Of a stretch of DNA of 53,225 nucleotides, positions 30,102-38,324 are shown in pieces (position 1 is the stretch's first letter; the number at the start of each line of letters is the position of its first letter). This DNA comes from GWF2-38-69 sp037127655. GTDB taxonomy: Bacteria > Verrucomicrobiota > Lentisphaeria > Victivallales > GWF2-38-69. The DNA lies in the NCBI GenBank assembly GCA_037127655.1, contig JBAXXY010000004.1:1-53225 (forward strand). Reading direction: 5' to 3'. The notes beneath the pieces are model-generated. The model saw nothing but the letters and a program-made list of their open reading frames with translations. It did not search any database and was not told where the DNA came from. The translations under genes were made by a program, and so were the position numbers.

Positions 30102-31084
30102 TACCACTTAAGGACAGAAGAGCCCCAAGTCATTCCGCCGCCGAATGCGGTAAGAAGGAGCTTGTCTCCTTTTTTTACCTTGCCACTTCTTATAGCTTCA
30201 TCTAGAGCCAATCCTATCGATGCCGCGGAGGTATTTCCGTATTTATAGAGATTTGAAATGACTTTTTCATCTGGAATCCCTAGTCTTGAACCCACGGCGC
30301 TTATGATTCTCATATTTGCCTGATGAGGTATGAGCCAATCAATATCTTCGCATTTAAGTCTTGCAAGGTCTAACGCATCTCTGCTGGAGCTAACCATTGC
30401 ATTTACCGCTAGCTTGAAGACTTTATTGCCTTCCATCTTAATGAACTGTAATTTTTTATCAATGTTTTCGGCTGTGAGAGGCGTTTGTGTTCCGCCTCCT
30501 GGAATAGATAAAATTTCATGTTCTGAACCGTCGGCTCTGATGATACTTGATAGAAGCGAATCTCCCGCTTCTTTAGTTTTTTCAAATACAAAAGCCGCGG
30601 CGCCGTCTCCGAAGAGAACACAGGAGTTTCTATCTGTCCAGTCCGTTACAGAACTCAGTCTTTCGCATCCAATTAGAAGGGCTTTTTTATAGTTGCGGGA
30701 GTATTTCATCATTGAAGTGACTATTTCAAGACCATATACAGTTCCTGAACAAGCGGCCTGAAAATCAAAACAAGCAGCAGAATGAGAATTAATTTTTCTT
30801 TGGACATGGCATGCGGTGCTTGGCAGCTTGGTGTCAGCAGTAACGGTGGCAAAGACGATCAAATCAATTTCCTCAGGTGAGAATCCAGCCATCTCAATGG
30901 CTTTTTTAGCCGCACAGACACCCATATCAGAAGTAGTTTCGTCATCTTTGGCGATCCTTCTTTCTTTTATTCCTGTTCGAGTGCTAATCCACTCATCGCT
31001 GGTTTCTACTATTTTCTCCAGATCGAGATTAGTTAAAATCCTTTCAGGAGTGTAAGAACCTATCCCCGATATTTTTATACCCAT
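30101..31084 (-). CDS. fabH: 3-oxoacyl-ACP synthase III
   Basis: Condenses acetyl-CoA with malonyl-ACP to begin fatty acid synthesis. The 327-aa protein has the catalytic Cys in FQAACSGTVYGL, His in LIPHQANMRI and Asn in YGNTSAASIGLALDEA, the FabH triad. N-terminal ETSDEWISTRTGIKERRIA is typical. It lies 19 nt after plsX, in the widely conserved order rpmF-plsX-fabH. The usual followers fabD, fabG and acpP are absent here; the gene is followed by an overlapping lipoprotein gene. Confidence 0.97.
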   Translation of the reverse strand: MGIKISGIGSYTPERILTNLDLEKIVETSDEWISTRTGIKERRIAKDDETTSDMGVCAAKKAIEMAGFSPEEIDLIVFATVTADTKLPSTACHVQRKINSHSAACFDFQAACSGTVYGLEIVTSMMKYSRNYKKALLIGCERLSSVTDWTDRNSCVLFGDGAAAFVFEKTKEAGDSLLSSIIRADGSEHEILSIPGGGTQTPLTAENIDKKLQFIKMEGNKVFKLAVNAMVSSSRDALDLARLKCEDIDWLIPHQANMRIISAVGSRLGIPDEKVISNLYKYGNTSAASIGLALDEAIRSGKVKKGDKLLLTAFGGGMTWGSSVLKW

Positions 31085-31103
31085 CTTGTATACCGCGTCA
31101 CAG

Positions 31104-32123
31104 TTAGTTGTTTATCTTAAGTAAGGCGTTAGATTCTTTGAGTTTATTAAGAATTTGTTCGTTCATTTTCTTGCTTACAAGATCAGCAGCTACGCGTATG
31201 GCATTCCTTACTGCCTTTGGAGAAGATGAACCATGCCCTTTGATGCAAATTCCATTGATTCCAAGTAAAGGAGCTCCGCCGTACTCTTCGCCATTTCCCA
31301 TTTCTTTTAGTTCTTCGAATACCTTTTGCGCTAAAATAGCTGTGGTGATTCTGAAAGGATTTTTGGTAAACGCTTTTTTAAGCCAATGTATTGCCGCTTT
31401 GGAAATTCCTTCGCAAGCTTTTAAAACAGCATTGCCTACGAACCCATCGCAAACGACAACATCCACTACATCATTAAAGATATCAGAACCCTCTACATTT
31501 CCTGCAAAGTTAAGAGGCATTCCAGAAATAAGACGAAAGGCTTCTTTGGTTACATCATTGCCTTTAATGGCTTCATCGCCAACGCTTAATATTCCTACTT
31601 TAGGATCGCTTATGCCTAGCACCAATTTTGAATATATTGTTCCCATTATTGCAAATTGAGCCAGATGTTCAGCTTTGCACTCAACATTAGCTCCTGCGTC
31701 AAGCAAAACGACCTTGCGATCCTTAGAGGGCATTATTACTGCTATTGCGGGCCTTTCAACTCCGGGAAGAGTTCTCATTTTAACTATTGTTGCTGCAACT
31801 GCCGCTCCGGTATGTCCTACAGTAACAAGCGCATCGGCTTCACCTCTGCCGACAATTCCAGCTGCTACTGTAATTGACGAGTCTTTTTTGGCCCTTAATG
31901 CTACAGTAGAAGATTCGTCCATTTTAACGACTTGTTCAGCATGAACGAATTCTACTCTCGGATTATTATTGAGACCAAATCTCTCAACTATCGGCTGCAT
32001 CAAAGGCAAGTTGCCTACAAGAATAACATTAAAGCCATCATAGCTGCTCAAGGCCTCAGCTGTTCCTTCTAGAACAGATAAAGGAGCGAAATCGCCTCCC
32101 ATTGCATCAATGGCTATTTTCAC
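31104..32123 (-). CDS. plsX: Phosphate acyltransferase PlsX
   Basis: Makes acyl-phosphate from acyl-ACP for glycerolipid synthesis (with PlsY). The 339-aa protein shows KIAIDAMGGDFAP, SSTVALRAKKDSSITVA, ALVTVGHTGAAVAA, LLDAGANVECKAEHLAQFA, VVVCDGFVGNAVLK and GAPLLGINGICIKGHGSS, all PlsX blocks. It starts with GTG (32121-32123) only 4 nt after the rpmF stop, so it is probably coupled to it. Peripheral inner-membrane enzyme. Confidence 0.97.
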   Translation of the reverse strand: MKIAIDAMGGDFAPLSVLEGTAEALSSYDGFNVILVGNLPLMQPIVERFGLNNNPRVEFVHAEQVVKMDESSTVALRAKKDSSITVAAGIVGRGEADALVTVGHTGAAVAATIVKMRTLPGVERPAIAVIMPSKDRKVVLLDAGANVECKAEHLAQFAIMGTIYSKLVLGISDPKVGILSVGDEAIKGNDVTKEAFRLISGMPLNFAGNVEGSDIFNDVVDVVVCDGFVGNAVLKACEGISKAAIHWLKKAFTKNPFRITTAILAQKVFEELKEMGNGEEYGGAPLLGINGICIKGHGSSSPKAVRNAIRVAADLVSKKMNEQILNKLKESNALLKINN

Positions 32124-32127
32124 TAAC

Positions 32128-32307
32128 TTATTCCTCGATGGTAATTACTTGCTTTCCATTATAGTTTCCACATGCCGAACATGCTTTGTGTGGAAGAACA
32201 GGGGCTTTGCATGCTACGCAAACTCCGACTTCAATTCCTTTGTAACGGTTAGCGCCCTTGCGAAATCTGTTTTTCATCTTAGAAGTTTTTCTTTTAGGTA
32301 CACCCAT
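32128..32307 (-). CDS. rpmF: Large ribosomal subunit protein bL32
   Basis: A short gene (59 aa) read directly from the minus strand. It begins MGVPKRKTSKMKNRFRKG, the classic bL32 start, and has two Cys pairs (CVAC and CSAC) forming a zinc ribbon, the Cys-containing form of bL32, ending QVITIEE. AGGAGAG stands upstream of the ATG. It lies between yceD and plsX exactly as in many bacteria. The zinc-binding version implies that zinc limitation could call for a Cys-less paralogue elsewhere. Confidence 0.97.
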   Translation of the reverse strand: MGVPKRKTSKMKNRFRKGANRYKGIEVGVCVACKAPVLPHKACSACGNYNGKQVITIEE

Positions 32308-32332
32308 TTTTTTCTCTCCTGAAACAAGTTTT

Positions 32333-32797
32333 TTAAACTTTCAATTTGTTTAGCTCACTCCAAACTGAATCTGTTTTTTCAGCATTACTGCATGAGCACT
32401 TTTTAATATTAAGATTTTCACCACATTTAAAACAGATGCCCTTGCATGATTCTGAACACAAGAGCCTATGCGGCAAAAGAATTAAAATATCTTCGCGAAT
32501 ATCTTCTGTCAAGTCAAGTTCAGAGCCATGATAGTCTTCGTACAAGTGACAAATCTCCGAAGTAATGATTTCTAAATCAAAATTTGACAAACATTTGTCG
32601 CAAGCAAGCTCAAAATTTGCCTCTGCCTGCCCGGTTGCCAAATATGCATTATTTATTAGAGAAATCTTTATTTTATATTTTAATTTACCAGCAGAGATAA
32701 CACCGTTGCCTTTTTCGACATTAAATATTGATGAAGGTTCCTCTCCTTCAATAATAAGACCATCTACAGAAATTCTCGATGTAAATACTTTAATCAT
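32333..32797 (-). CDS. yceD: YceD/DUF177 family protein
   Basis: The 154-aa protein belongs to the DUF177 family, which in E. coli and plants is linked to 23S rRNA accumulation. Visible: FELACDKCLSNFDLEI with its CxxC, EDIREDILILLPHRLLCSESC and CKGICFKCGENLN with further Cys pairs that suit a zinc site, and a C-terminal tail ending WSELNKLKV. Its place directly before rpmF is strongly conserved in bacteria. It follows coaD by 9 nt. Exact biochemical role unknown. Confidence 0.88.
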   Translation of the reverse strand: MIKVFTSRISVDGLIIEGEEPSSIFNVEKGNGVISAGKLKYKIKISLINNAYLATGQAEANFELACDKCLSNFDLEIITSEICHLYEDYHGSELDLTEDIREDILILLPHRLLCSESCKGICFKCGENLNIKKCSCSNAEKTDSVWSELNKLKV

Positions 32798-32806
32798 AAA
32801 GCGTTT

Positions 32807-33289
32807 TTAATGTTTTTTACCAATCAAAGCATTGCTAACTACTAATGGCACGAAAGCGGAAATGTTTCCGCCTAATCGAGCTATTTCCTTAATAATACGA
32901 GAACTTACAAATGAATATTCAGGGCTGGGCATCATAAATATAGTCTCACAAGCCTTATCTATTTGTCTATTCATAAGAGCCATCTGGAGTTCAAACTCAA
33001 AATCTGTAATAGCTCTCAGTCCTCTTACAACAACATCAATTTTAAGCCTAATTACAGCATCTACAAGAAGGCCTTCGAGGTTTATTATCTCAATATTTTT
33101 AACATTTATTTCTTTGCAGGAAAGAGCAATAAAATTTTTGCGTTCCTCTACTGAGAACAGTGAACATTTGCTTTCGTTAATGGAAACGGCGATAATTAGT
33201 TTATCAAAAAGCTTTGATGCTCTTTCTATTACATCAAGGTGACCATTTGTAATCGGGTCAAAACTTCCAGGAAATAAAGCAGTTTTCAT
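32807..33289 (-). CDS. coaD: Phosphopantetheine adenylyltransferase
   Basis: Joins ATP and 4-phosphopantetheine to dephospho-CoA, the fourth step of CoA synthesis. The 160-aa protein has TALFPGSFDPITNGHLDVIERA (nucleotidyltransferase HxGH variant NGH), VVVRGLRAITDFEFELQMALMN, and PSPEYSFVSSRIIKEIA with the ISSSxxR-like site. Its ATG follows the rsmD stop without a gap, the common rsmD-coaD order. Beta-alanine produced by the pyrimidine route in this window could feed CoA synthesis, but that is only a metabolic possibility. Confidence 0.96.
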   Translation of the reverse strand: MKTALFPGSFDPITNGHLDVIERASKLFDKLIIAVSINESKCSLFSVEERKNFIALSCKEINVKNIEIINLEGLLVDAVIRLKIDVVVRGLRAITDFEFELQMALMNRQIDKACETIFMMPSPEYSFVSSRIIKEIARLGGNISAFVPLVVSNALIGKKH

Positions 33290-33877
33290 TTATTTCATTC
33301 CATCTAATTTTGCAACTTTCAAAAATACAAAAATCGACTGACCTATTTTGCGGCTGCTATTTATTGTCCATAAATCTATGGTTTCAAATTTTGGCTTTCT
33401 GCTTTGTTCAGAAGGCGTTTCGAATACAAATAATGCACCTGTTGCCCACTTGGCAAAAGCCTTATCGGCCAATAATTTTTCAACAGCCTCAGCGGAATCA
33501 TTGTAGGGCGGATCCGCGAAAATTAAATCAATTTTTCCTTCTAGCTCAGGAAGATTTTCATGCGCTTTGAGCGCATCTGACCTAGATATCTTAAGCGTAG
33601 CTGAAACGCCGGATTTGACAACCTTGTCTATATTAGTTTTTAGAATTTCGCAGTGTATTTTAGAATTTTCAAAAAAATAAACAGATGCTGCTCCTCTGCT
33701 TGCTGCTTCAAGTCCAAGCGAGCCTGCTCCCGAAAATAGATCAATTACAGTCAATCCATTAAAGATTCGAAGGGAGTCAAAAATTGATTTTCTTGCCATA
33801 ACAGCTGTAGGTCTGAGGTCTAAGCCTTTGGGAACTTCTAGCCGAATTCCTTTTGCAATTCCTGATATTATATTCAT
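33290..33877 (-). CDS. rsmD: 16S rRNA (guanine966-N2)-methyltransferase RsmD
   Basis: Methylates G966 of 16S rRNA using SAM. The 195-aa protein opens MNIISGIAKGIRLEVPKGLDLRPT, with the SAM loop DLFSGAGSLGLEAASRGA and the catalytic DPPY motif (DLIFADPPYN), the N2-guanine/N6-adenine methyltransferase signature. It directly precedes coaD with zero spacing. Confidence 0.95.
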   Translation of the reverse strand: MNIISGIAKGIRLEVPKGLDLRPTAVMARKSIFDSLRIFNGLTVIDLFSGAGSLGLEAASRGAASVYFFENSKIHCEILKTNIDKVVKSGVSATLKISRSDALKAHENLPELEGKIDLIFADPPYNDSAEAVEKLLADKAFAKWATGALFVFETPSEQSRKPKFETIDLWTINSSRKIGQSIFVFLKVAKLDGMK

Positions 33878-33900
33878 AATTTAGTTTGAACTTCTATTGT

Positions 33901-34863
33901 TTATTTTTTTATAAAACAAGCACAGAAATGCTCTTGAGTATCTTTTAGCTCTTCGAGATTTGGCTCTTCTTTAAAGCATCGGTCAATAGCGATGGGGCAC
34001 CTAGTATTAAAGTTGCATCCAAGCGGCAGGTCAATCGGAGATGGAATATTTTGTTTCATTATATTTTGCATTTTTCTGTTTACATCCGGTACAGGAATAG
34101 CTTCAATTAGAGCTTTAGTATAAGGGTGCGACGGATTTTTGACTATTTTTTCAGCAGAACCAGACTCAACAATTTTACCCAAATACATAACCATTATTCT
34201 ATCACAAATACTCTCAACTACAGCTAAATCGTGAGATATAAAAAGAAATGATACGCCCGTTTCTCTCTGGATTTTTGAGAATAAATTTATTATTTGAGCT
34301 TGGATGCTTACATCTAAGGATGATACTGGTTCATCCGCGACGATAATTTTCGGGTTTACCGCCAAAGCTCTGGCTATTCCAATTCGCTGTCTTTGCCCAC
34401 CGCTAAATTGGCTTGGATATCTAAATAAGTGTTCTTCTTTTAATCCGACAATGTTTATTAACCGTAAAATTTCGGCATGTCGTGCAGGAGGGTCAGGGAT
34501 TGAAAATAACCTAAGAACTTCATCCAGTACATCATAGATCCTTTTTTGCGGGTTTAGCGAGTTATATGGATCCTGAAAAATCATCTGATAAACGCCTTTA
34601 AAATTGAGTAAATCAGTTGACTTGGAAGTCCAGATATTTTTTCCATAAATCAATATTTCTCCTGAAGTAGGTTTTTCGAGTTTTACAATTAGCTTGCCTA
34701 GAGTCGATTTACCGCAACCGCTTTCGCCTACAAGGCCAAGAGTTTCTTTTTCTTTTATGTGAAAGGAGACGCAATCCACAGCTTTGAGAAGTTTTGAGCG
34801 TGAGAAAGCGGATCGCTTAATTGAGTAACTTTTGCTAATATTTTTAAGTTCAATAAGATTCAT
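33901..34863 (-). CDS. Oligopeptide/dipeptide ABC transporter ATP-binding protein (OppF/DppF-like)
   Basis: A 320-aa peripheral ATPase: Walker A GESGCGKSTLGKLI, signature FSGGQRQRIGIARALA, Walker B ADEPVSSLDVSI, and the C-terminal oligo_HPY extension with GCNFNTRCPIAIDRC, the Cys-rich zone that often binds Fe-S or zinc in OppD/OppF. This extension and IFQDPYNSLNPQ set it in the OppF/DppF class for peptides, nickel or sugars. No OppA, B, C or D gene is nearby, so it is an orphan in a housekeeping run; partners must be elsewhere or it works with promiscuous permeases. It lies 24 nt upstream of rsmD. Confidence 0.88.
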   Translation of the reverse strand: MNLIELKNISKSYSIKRSAFSRSKLLKAVDCVSFHIKEKETLGLVGESGCGKSTLGKLIVKLEKPTSGEILIYGKNIWTSKSTDLLNFKGVYQMIFQDPYNSLNPQKRIYDVLDEVLRLFSIPDPPARHAEILRLINIVGLKEEHLFRYPSQFSGGQRQRIGIARALAVNPKIIVADEPVSSLDVSIQAQIINLFSKIQRETGVSFLFISHDLAVVESICDRIMVMYLGKIVESGSAEKIVKNPSHPYTKALIEAIPVPDVNRKMQNIMKQNIPSPIDLPLGCNFNTRCPIAIDRCFKEEPNLEELKDTQEHFCACFIKK

Positions 34864-34875
34864 GATTTGTAAAAG

Positions 34876-35310
34876 CTATTTGCCTGCTGAAACATAGTAA
34901 ACTTTTTTGAACTTGCCTTTCTTAAGGAGTCCATTCAACCTGGTTTCGACAGTTTTACTATAGAAGTTTTTAAGTTCGCTTAACCAGGCGCTATTCTTAG
35001 CCTGAATGGTCAGAACCCCATCCTTGAGTGAAAGAGGTTTTGAGTTTGCGCTTACTTCTGAACCTACAATATCGAGCCAGGATTTCTGGAGCTTTACAAG
35101 CAGCTCAATTTCCTCATAATTCTCATTTGATACAATTTTTTTAAGAACATCTTTTACTGCCACTACTTTCGGGAAATAAGCCTTCAGTTCTTCTTTACCG
35201 ATGTTCTCTCCGTACCAGTCCTTAAGAATTGAACCTATTTCGTCTATTCGTTTTCGCTTCATTCTATTAAATGAAGCGTAGTATTCATCATTGTTTTTAT
35301 AATCATTCAT
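34876..35310 (-). CDS. DUF721 (DciA-like) protein
   Basis: A 144-aa protein of the DUF721 class, to which the replicative helicase operator DciA belongs. The diagnostic core is KLQKSWLDIVGSEVSANSKP followed by LKDGVLTIQAKNSAWLSELK and a basic C-terminus (LKKGKFKKVYYVSAGK). The N-terminal 60 residues are charged and helical. If DciA-like, it would help load DnaB. It lies 3 nt after the unknown exported protein and 12 nt before the OppF-like gene. Confidence 0.8.
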   Translation of the reverse strand: MNDYKNNDEYYASFNRMKRKRIDEIGSILKDWYGENIGKEELKAYFPKVVAVKDVLKKIVSNENYEEIELLVKLQKSWLDIVGSEVSANSKPLSLKDGVLTIQAKNSAWLSELKNFYSKTVETRLNGLLKKGKFKKVYYVSAGK

Positions 35311-35313
35311 TAG

Positions 35314-35691
35314 CTACTTATATCCGAAAAAATACAGAGGTAGCTGGAAGAATTCCAGTAAGAACATAAATGGAGCTATTGCGCCTTTCCATGTATCCTG
35401 GAGTCCACTCCAAAAAAAACCGAATGGAGCGCCGAGAGTAACCTCCAGAAGACCAAGCGGTAGGCGCAGAATATTCAGAAGTTCAAGGCCTTGATTAATC
35501 CAGCACGGCCCAGTTCTTATCAATCCATTTGCGGTGTACTTAGCTGCCTGGATAGCGTACGGCATAGCTATTGACGCTAGAATACTCATGCTTACAGGTT
35601 CAAATGCTTTTGCTTTCGGGATAGGGAAAGCAAATACCAGCATACTTGTGAAAAGGAAAACAAAAATGGGTTTTCTGAGGCATGCGTTCAT
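35314..35691 (-). CDS. Unknown exported protein
   Basis: A 125-aa protein of no recognised family. It has a Sec-type signal peptide (MNACLRKPIFVFLFTSMLVF followed by AFPIPKAKA, cleavage likely after AKA-F) and a hydrophobic mature part with many Leu, Phe and Pro residues (LLNILRLPLGLLEVTLGAP, FMFLLEFFQLPLYFFGYK). Not predicted as a classic TM protein, it may associate with a membrane. It sits between cimA (53 nt) and the DUF721 gene (3 nt) and is likely cotranscribed. Confidence 0.65.
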   Translation of the reverse strand: MNACLRKPIFVFLFTSMLVFAFPIPKAKAFEPVSMSILASIAMPYAIQAAKYTANGLIRTGPCWINQGLELLNILRLPLGLLEVTLGAPFGFFWSGLQDTWKGAIAPFMFLLEFFQLPLYFFGYK

Positions 35692-35744
35692 GATCTACGG
35701 TCGCCGTACAGTTTTTTAAAGTTAATTGAAGTTAAAATGTTCAA

Positions 35745-37325
35745 CTATTTCCCTTTCTTCTGTAGAAAATATTCAACAGAATCAACAAGGGCTTCCCATG
35801 AAGCTTCAATAATATTTTCACTTACTCCCACTGTTGCCCATGAAGTATTTCCATCAGTTGATTCAATTAGCACTCTTGTTTTTGCAGATGTGCCGTCTTC
35901 TCCATCAAGGATTCTGACTTTGAAGTCATTTAAACGGATGCTTGCAATTTCAGGGTAGAATCTCTCAAGCGCTTTTCTAAGGGCTTTGTCGAGCGCGTTA
36001 ACAGGACCTTCTCCTTCTGCAGCCATTAATTCAAGTTCATTATTGACATTTACCTTGACTGTAGCTTCTGTCAGGCAAGGTTCACTGTGACCTCTTTTTT
36101 CGACTATTACCCTATATCCTTCAAGATAGAAATTAGGCTTATGTTTTTTTGTGGCTTTGCTCATCAACAAACTAAATGATGCATTGGCAGCCTCGTATTC
36201 ATAGCCTTCATTTTCCATTCTTTTGAGTTCAATCAGTACTTCACTTACTTCGTCGGAGGTCAACTTTTCGAGTTTATGTTCAGCTATTTTTGTCATGATA
36301 TTGCTTTTTCCGGCCAGATCTGAAACAAGTATTCTTCTCTTGTTGCCTACTTTAGCCGGATCAATATGTTCAAATGTAATTGGATTTTTGTCAACGGCAT
36401 TTACATGCATTCCGCCTTTGTGAGCGAATGAGCTTTTGCCGACATAAGGGAGGCGATTATTTGTTCTGACATTAGCTATTTCATCGACAAACATACTTAG
36501 CTCTTTAAGCTTGGATATATTTCCGCCATGAATTGTTTTTTTGTTCATTTTTAATTCAAGGGCAGGGATAATAGAGCACAAATTAGCGTTGCCGCATCTT
36601 TCTCCATAGCCGTTGATTGTGCCCTGAATGTGTCTTATTCCACATTCGACAGCCATAAGAGAATTGGCGACTGCTAGCTCAGAGTCATTATGGCAATGTA
36701 TTCCGACGATGACTTCAGGCGGAAGGTTTTTAACCACATCTTTGCAAATATCAGCTATTTGAGAAACTAATGTTCCTCCGTTTGTGTCACAAAGAGCGAC
36801 AGTCGTTGCTCCATTCTTAACGGCTGTTCTAAGGACTTCTTTTGCGAAATCAGGGTTATCCTTATACCCGTCAAAAAAATGTTCAGCATCGAAAATTACT
36901 TCACGGCCTTTTGAATCCAGGTACCCGCACGAATCAGCAATTATCTGGAGGTTTTGTTCAGGGGTTATTTTTAATACGGCGTTGACATGAAGCAGCCATG
37001 ACTTCCCAAAAATAGTTACTACCGGCGCTTCTGATTCGAGCAACTTCAGAATGTTGTCGTCAGATTCTACGGGGTTAGAAAATCTTCTAGTACTCCCGAA
37101 AGCGGCTATTTTGGCGTGTTTAAACTTCATTTTTTTTGCGGCATCGAAGAAAGCGATATCTCTTGGATTGGAACCAGGCCAGCCTCCTTCTACATAGGAA
37201 ACGCCGAAATTATCCAGAGCTTCGGCTATTCTCACTTTATCATTTTTTGAAAAGGATATTCCTTCAGCCTGAGAGCCGTCTCTGAGCGTGGTATCATATA
37301 TTCTGACTTGGATTAGGTCTGACAT
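35745..37325 (-). CDS. cimA: (R)-citramalate synthase
   Basis: Condenses pyruvate and acetyl-CoA to (R)-citramalate, a threonine-independent entry to isoleucine (and the start of 2-oxobutyrate) synthesis. The 526-aa protein has the HMGL-like TIM barrel: RIYDTTLRDGSQAEGISFS, VEGGWPGSNPRDIAFF, the GIHCHNDSELAVANSL metal motif and HIQGTINGYGERCGN; the C-terminal half is a LeuA-type allosteric dimer domain. The VEGGWPGSNP and AAFGSTRR segments separate CimA from LeuA and homocitrate synthases. Leu/Ile feedback through the C-terminus is known in the family. Follows mazG by 30 nt. Confidence 0.93.
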   Translation of the reverse strand: MSDLIQVRIYDTTLRDGSQAEGISFSKNDKVRIAEALDNFGVSYVEGGWPGSNPRDIAFFDAAKKMKFKHAKIAAFGSTRRFSNPVESDDNILKLLESEAPVVTIFGKSWLLHVNAVLKITPEQNLQIIADSCGYLDSKGREVIFDAEHFFDGYKDNPDFAKEVLRTAVKNGATTVALCDTNGGTLVSQIADICKDVVKNLPPEVIVGIHCHNDSELAVANSLMAVECGIRHIQGTINGYGERCGNANLCSIIPALELKMNKKTIHGGNISKLKELSMFVDEIANVRTNNRLPYVGKSSFAHKGGMHVNAVDKNPITFEHIDPAKVGNKRRILVSDLAGKSNIMTKIAEHKLEKLTSDEVSEVLIELKRMENEGYEYEAANASFSLLMSKATKKHKPNFYLEGYRVIVEKRGHSEPCLTEATVKVNVNNELELMAAEGEGPVNALDKALRKALERFYPEIASIRLNDFKVRILDGEDGTSAKTRVLIESTDGNTSWATVGVSENIIEASWEALVDSVEYFLQKKGK

Positions 37326-37355
37326 AATTCAAATTCCTCTGTGTTCTTGATAATG

Positions 37356-38153
37356 TTATATCTTTTTAACTCTCCGCCATAATGACTCGAGTTCGTCTAA
37401 AGAGTAATCGTTAAAAGTTTTATTTCTATCTTTAATTATCTTTTCAATTGCCTGAAATCTCGATGTGAATTTATCAGTACTTGTATGGAGAATATTCTCT
37501 GCAGAATTGAAGTTTTTGAATCTGCATAAGTTTACGATTGAAAATAATAAATCCCCTAATTCTTCTTCAATATTGGCAGAATCCCCAATTTCTATAGCCG
37601 AACGCAACTCCTTGAATTCTTCTTCTATTTTATCTAATACACCATCATGATATTTCCAGTCAAATCCAACTTCAGAAGCTTTCTTTTGAACCATCTCTGC
37701 TCTAACTAATGCAGGCATGTTCTTAGGAATTTTGCCCATGATAGATGTGATTTGTTTGGATTTATTTTTTGCTCTCTCCTCAGCTTTTATCTCCTGCCAC
37801 AATTTTATAACTTCATCAGAATCATTTAGCTTTGGGCTGTTGCCAAATATATGGGGATGCCTGCGTTCCATTTTATCAGAAATTTCATTGACGACATCCT
37901 CGAAGGTGAATCTCCCTTTCTCTTCAGCCAACAGGGAATGAAACACTATATGCATCAGCACATCGCCAAGTTCTTCTTTGATATTCTGAATATCGTCCAG
38001 ATCTATAGCATCAAGCAGTTCAGCAGTCTCTTCTACAAGCATGGGCTTCAGCGATTCGTGGGTCTGCTTTCTGTCCCAAGGGCAGCCTTCAGGCGACCTA
38101 AGATGCCTTACTATATCAACAAGCCTTCCGATATTCTCTTTAGAATCAGACAT
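37356..38153 (-). CDS. mazG: Nucleoside triphosphate pyrophosphohydrolase MazG
   Basis: Hydrolyses NTPs to NMPs and pyrophosphate, removing aberrant nucleotides. The 265-aa two-domain form is present: VRHLRSPEGCPWDRKQTHESL, EETAELLDAID and EELGDVLMHIVFHS in the first domain, and EEEFKELRSAIE with EEELGDLLFSIVNLCRF in the second; the E(x)2-3E/D metal ligands are intact in both. It leads the 13-gene minus-strand array; its promoter would lie in 38154-38324, divergent from queD. Confidence 0.95.
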   Translation of the reverse strand: MSDSKENIGRLVDIVRHLRSPEGCPWDRKQTHESLKPMLVEETAELLDAIDLDDIQNIKEELGDVLMHIVFHSLLAEEKGRFTFEDVVNEISDKMERRHPHIFGNSPKLNDSDEVIKLWQEIKAEERAKNKSKQITSIMGKIPKNMPALVRAEMVQKKASEVGFDWKYHDGVLDKIEEEFKELRSAIEIGDSANIEEELGDLLFSIVNLCRFKNFNSAENILHTSTDKFTSRFQAIEKIIKDRNKTFNDYSLDELESLWRRVKKI

Positions 38154-38255
38154 GATTTTTGATTATGAAAATTTAAATTAAAAGCAAAATTATGTTTAAT
38201 TATACTCAACACGCATCTCAAAAGCTTTCAAAAGAGTATAGATTTTATTTTTATT

Positions 38256-38320
38256 TTAAACTCTCTAGCTATATTAGTCAGAGTTTAACCAACCCAGCCT
38301 TCAAATACTAATTGGAGCTA
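38256..38320 (+). promoter_or_regulatory. Structured 5' leader of queD: hairpin whose loop can pair with the Shine-Dalgarno region
   Basis: TTAAACTCT (38256-38264) and AGAGTTTAA (38280-38288) form a perfect 9-bp stem. In its 15-nt loop, TAGCT (38266-38270) and ATTAGT (38273-38278) are complementary to AGCTA (38316-38320) and ACTAAT (38307-38312). These flank and include the GGAG ribosome site (38314-38317). The result is an H-type pseudoknot that would mask translation start, the same topology as preQ1 class I riboswitches, though the primary consensus is not matched well. No U-tract follows, so it is not a terminator. Confidence 0.5.
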
Positions 38321-38324
38321 ATTT

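Noticed and set aside
31108..31659. Plus-strand open frame of 183 codons opposite plsX
   Set aside because: Antisense shadow of plsX; no family motif and no ribosome site.
32807..33289. Idea that coaD forms a functional module with the beta-alanine-producing pyrimidine genes
   Set aside because: coaD is 22 kb away in the conserved rsmD-coaD setting and panC/panD are absent, so the link is only metabolic, not genomic.
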